Position numbers and translations under genes: made by a program. The notes under the pieces are model-generated. The model did no database searches and was not told the origin of the DNA. It saw only the letters and a list, made by a program, of their open reading frames with translations. A stretch of DNA of 64,000 nt from Clostridium sp. 'deep sea'. GTDB lineage: Bacteria; Bacillota; UBA994; PWPR01. Of the stretch, positions 61,606 to 64,000 are shown one piece after another (the first letter of the stretch is position 1; the number at the start of each line of letters is the position of its first letter). Location of the stretch: the NCBI RefSeq assembly GCF_014931565.1, contig NZ_CP063353.1, forward strand, positions 930,001 through 994,000. The letters are read 5' to 3'.

Positions 61606-63126
61606 GTGGCATCTAGTTTTATAAAAACAGAACATGATTTACAAATCTATTTAAATGAAACAGAAAAAAAACTGGAGAAGCTAGGCAATCGTTTAGGTGA
61701 ACTTAATTTTAAAAGATTCATTGATAAAAAAAATAATCCTGAAATAATTGAATTATCTAAGGAGCGATCTGAGCTAATGTTAGACCCCGATTTACACAGC
61801 CATATTGCCAAATGGCAAGGGCATGTAAAAGATCCTACTTTAGCACGCAGAGTAGATGTATGGTCGGATACATTATTATTAGCACGAGTTGAGGCTAAGC
61901 CAGAGATTGTAGAATTACAACAACAAATTGCTTACACAGTAATGAGCCATGGTTATAAAGTTGGAGATAAAAGGCTTTCTTTGGGTGAGATTAGATCAAT
62001 AATTAGAGCTAATCCTAACAAAAAAGAACGTGAAGAGGCTTGGAGATCACATACAGAACTAAATAATTTAGTAGCAGATGATATGCTAAGGCTATTTAGC
62101 TTACGTAATGAGGCCGCTAAGCAATTAGGGTATAATACTTATGTAGATTTAAGACTAGAAAAGAACGGGATGCTCACTCGCCAACGTGTTGAAGACTTAT
62201 TAAAAGAGTTAACTGAAGCTACCCAAAGCTATTATGAGGATTTAATTGAAGAAGGGGCACAAAAATTAGGTATAAACACTATTGATCCTTGGGATATTCA
62301 ATATATATTAGAGCAACAAGGTGGTGTACCAAAGCAGTATTTTCCTAAAGACAAGTTAAACACCTCTTTAGAAGAATGGTGCAATCACATGGGTTTTAGT
62401 ATGAGTGACTATGGAATTGAACCGGTATTTATTGATATACCTTATAATGGTCTTACTATGGGCTTAAGTAGAAATAATATTAAAATTTTAGCTAACCCAG
62501 ATGATGGCTTCACTTATTATGGCACCCATTTTCATGAGCTAGGACATGCCTTACATGGTGCTTTAAAAACTGTTGATGCCTATATTCTAAACAGAGAATC
62601 ATCAATTTATAACGAAGGTATGGCCGAAGTATTTGGTTATATAACCCATGACCTTGAGTGGCTAAAAAAGTTTCATAACCTAAGTGATGATATAGCTAAA
62701 CAAGCGCTAAGAAGTAGTATTGGTCCTAAATACCATTATATTCGCCAAAGAACAGCTTATTGTTTATTTGAATACGAAGCATATAAGGATTTAGATCAAG
62801 ATATGAATGAGTTAATGGCAAAAACTGAGGCTAATATATTACATTGTACTTATGACCCTACCCCACGCTGGGCTTCAAATGGTTGGTATGTAAGCTACCC
62901 TGTATACTGGCAAAACTACGTTATTGCAGACTTTATAGCTAGCCAAATACATCACCATTTAAACGAACATATTGGTTCATTAACAACAGCTAAAGAGGCT
63001 TTTGATTATGTAGTTAAAAACTATATTGAACAAGGTGCATTAGTGCCATGGTTAGAAAAAGTTAAAAAAGGAACCAACAAAAATTTAAATGCAGATGCTA
63101 TTATTGCTGATTTAACAAATATTTAA
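61606..63126 (+). CDS. M3-like gluzincin oligopeptidase
   Basis: 506 residues with the zinc motif HELGH in THFHELGHALHGAL near 310 and a downstream glutamate in NEGMAEVFG. Length and layout match M3/PepF-type oligopeptidases, though the helical prodomain is short and M2-like relatives cannot be excluded. Cytoplasmic, no signal peptide, so it would cut imported oligopeptides. The start is a GTG with AAGGAGG at 8-10 bases. Ends in a terminator. Confidence 0.87.
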   Translation: MASSFIKTEHDLQIYLNETEKKLEKLGNRLGELNFKRFIDKKNNPEIIELSKERSELMLDPDLHSHIAKWQGHVKDPTLARRVDVWSDTLLLARVEAKPEIVELQQQIAYTVMSHGYKVGDKRLSLGEIRSIIRANPNKKEREEAWRSHTELNNLVADDMLRLFSLRNEAAKQLGYNTYVDLRLEKNGMLTRQRVEDLLKELTEATQSYYEDLIEEGAQKLGINTIDPWDIQYILEQQGGVPKQYFPKDKLNTSLEEWCNHMGFSMSDYGIEPVFIDIPYNGLTMGLSRNNIKILANPDDGFTYYGTHFHELGHALHGALKTVDAYILNRESSIYNEGMAEVFGYITHDLEWLKKFHNLSDDIAKQALRSSIGPKYHYIRQRTAYCLFEYEAYKDLDQDMNELMAKTEANILHCTYDPTPRWASNGWYVSYPVYWQNYVIADFIASQIHHHLNEHIGSLTTAKEAFDYVVKNYIEQGALVPWLEKVKKGTNKNLNADAIIADLTNI

Positions 63127-63137
63127 TTATAATAACC

Positions 63138-63170
63138 AAAAAAACTATCTTTTTTAGAGATAGTTTTTTT
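63138..63170. terminator. Terminator of the M3-like peptidase gene
   Basis: AAAAAAACTATCT pairs with AGATAGTTTTTTT around seven bases, A- and T-rich on both sides, so usable in both directions. Confidence 0.88.
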
Positions 63171-63264
63171 ATATTATATTAGCTATTGAACATTGACTAC
63201 TTATGTAATATAATGTATAAGATTACGCTTGTAAATAATGAGCAGAGGGAAAGAGGTACTGGCC

Positions 63265-64000
63265 ATGAAAAAAAAGTTGATTATTTTATTAAGTTTAGTT
63301 CTTATACTGGTTACTGGATGTAATAATGCCAAAAATACTGCTAATAATACTACAGCAGATGTTAAAGATGAGTCTTTAGTTTACACATACTTAAAGCAAA
63401 ATTTTTCAGATTTAACTGAAAAAACGTTTAAAGAATACATTCCTTTTTATGTAGACCTAAACAAAGACGGAACTATGGATGTTATTTATAATACTAAAGA
63501 GTGGTATGGAGAGCTAATATATGTTTTGGCAACAGAAAACGGTTACATACAACTTACAGCAAAAAAAAATGAAATACATAAAATCAATGATATTACCGTA
63601 CTTAACAACTTTATAGTTATAAATGGAGAAAACATCTCTAATGGATATAATGAAGTTAGCTGTGAAATCAACTATTTAAATGACAATAACATTACCTTTT
63701 TACACTCTTTTATCACCAAAGATCAAGCCTCTACCTTACCCCTAACTTGGAATGGTGTTGGTCAACTAAAGTTAGCAGATGGCTACAAACAGCTTGAATA
63801 CTCTTATGAGCAGTATGAAGAAGATATTAGTAACAACAATAAAACACTAATAAAAAGAATTAACATGAGTTATAGCTTTGACCAAGAAAATCTTAAATAC
63901 ATAGAGTCTGAGAATGGAGAAAACTTTGATATTGATGATAATAATCCTAATGACTCATCTGTACTGCTAACAGATTTTAAAAATGGAGATAAAGTTGAGG
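63265..64000 (+). CDS. Secreted lipoprotein of unknown function (3' end outside window)
   Basis: The frame is open from the ATG at 63265 to the window edge, 245 codons. It begins MKKKLIILLSLVLILVTGCN, a lipoprotein signal with the lipid-anchor cysteine after VTG. The exported part is acidic, with YVDLNKDGTMDVIYNT, an EF-hand-like or dockerin-like calcium loop near 74-82, and many aspartates and asparagines. No family recognised. GAGG lies about eight bases before the ATG. Confidence 0.8.
   Translation, partial: MKKKLIILLSLVLILVTGCNNAKNTANNTTADVKDESLVYTYLKQNFSDLTEKTFKEYIPFYVDLNKDGTMDVIYNTKEWYGELIYVLATENGYIQLTAKKNEIHKINDITVLNNFIVINGENISNGYNEVSCEINYLNDNNITFLHSFITKDQASTLPLTWNGVGQLKLADGYKQLEYSYEQYEEDISNNNKTLIKRINMSYSFDQENLKYIESENGENFDIDDNNPNDSSVLLTDFKNGDKVE

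Overview
The window is an AT-rich stretch of a bacterial chromosome, most consistent with an anaerobic Clostridia-class Firmicute. The evidence is an Rnf-type ion-pumping ferredoxin:NAD oxidoreductase locus, strong AGGAGG-type Shine-Dalgarno sites before nearly every gene, frequent GTG/TTG starts, and gene order matching the Bacillus/Clostridium core (rnhB-ylqF-lepB-rplS-trmD-rimM-ylqD-khpA-rpsP-ffh-ylxM-ftsY-smc-rnc-acpP-plsX-rpmF-yceD). The load of peptidases, a peptide ABC importer and amidohydrolases suggests a peptide-fermenting lifestyle; a Proteinivorax/Anaerobranca-like lineage would fit, but that is inference. No rRNA, tRNA, CRISPR array, prophage or intact insertion sequence was seen.

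Layout. 1-3569 (minus): rnfC-D-G-E-A, with rnfA cut by the window edge. 3581-10571 (minus): nuclease/GTPase/signal peptidase genes, then ribosome maturation and SRP genes behind a clear sigma-A promoter. 10572-11511: a 940-bp gene-free region packed with hairpins. 11512-20177 (minus): ftsY, smc, rnc, acpP, plsX, rpmF, yceD, ackA. 20289-22478: tmcAL and a YlbL-type protease, tail to tail with overlapping 3' ends. 22671-31145: M14 carboxypeptidase, two acyltransferase-fold proteins, TldE/TldD and a serine beta-lactamase-fold lipoprotein. 31182-38006: complete Opp-type importer (minus) and a GntR/FCD regulator. 38550-46200: NUDIX, S9 peptidase, HAD phosphatase, amidase, and a glycolipid glycosyltransferase with a flippase-like membrane protein. 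46434-54643 (minus): VOC protein, two unknown proteins, four acetyltransferase-type proteins, an M24 peptidase homologue, a TM1266-like regulator and a PHP phosphoesterase. 54792-58326 (plus): three tandem paralogous amidohydrolases. 58697-64000 (plus): small membrane protein, K+ channel RCK subunit, PatB/MalY aminotransferase, M3-like metallopeptidase and the start of a lipoprotein.

How the genes work together. Peptides would enter through Opp and be cut by the M14, S9, M24, M3 and TldD/E enzymes. The amino acids would then be fermented, with Rnf conserving energy from reduced ferredoxin and acetate kinase making ATP. Acetate may also feed TmcAL for tRNA modification.

The most unusual content is non-coding. 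At four intergenic loci (about 10.9, 24.4, 38.4 and 58.4 kb) there are GC-rich islands in which variable short palindromes alternate with a near-constant GGGGTGG separator. Three of the four loci also carry a second copy in opposite orientation. Some modules recur between loci with base changes that keep the pairing. A second, separate structured element of about 135 bp occurs twice, each time just after the 3' end of a minus-strand gene. Two genes appear to start at ATT (or ATA) codons behind strong Shine-Dalgarno sequences.
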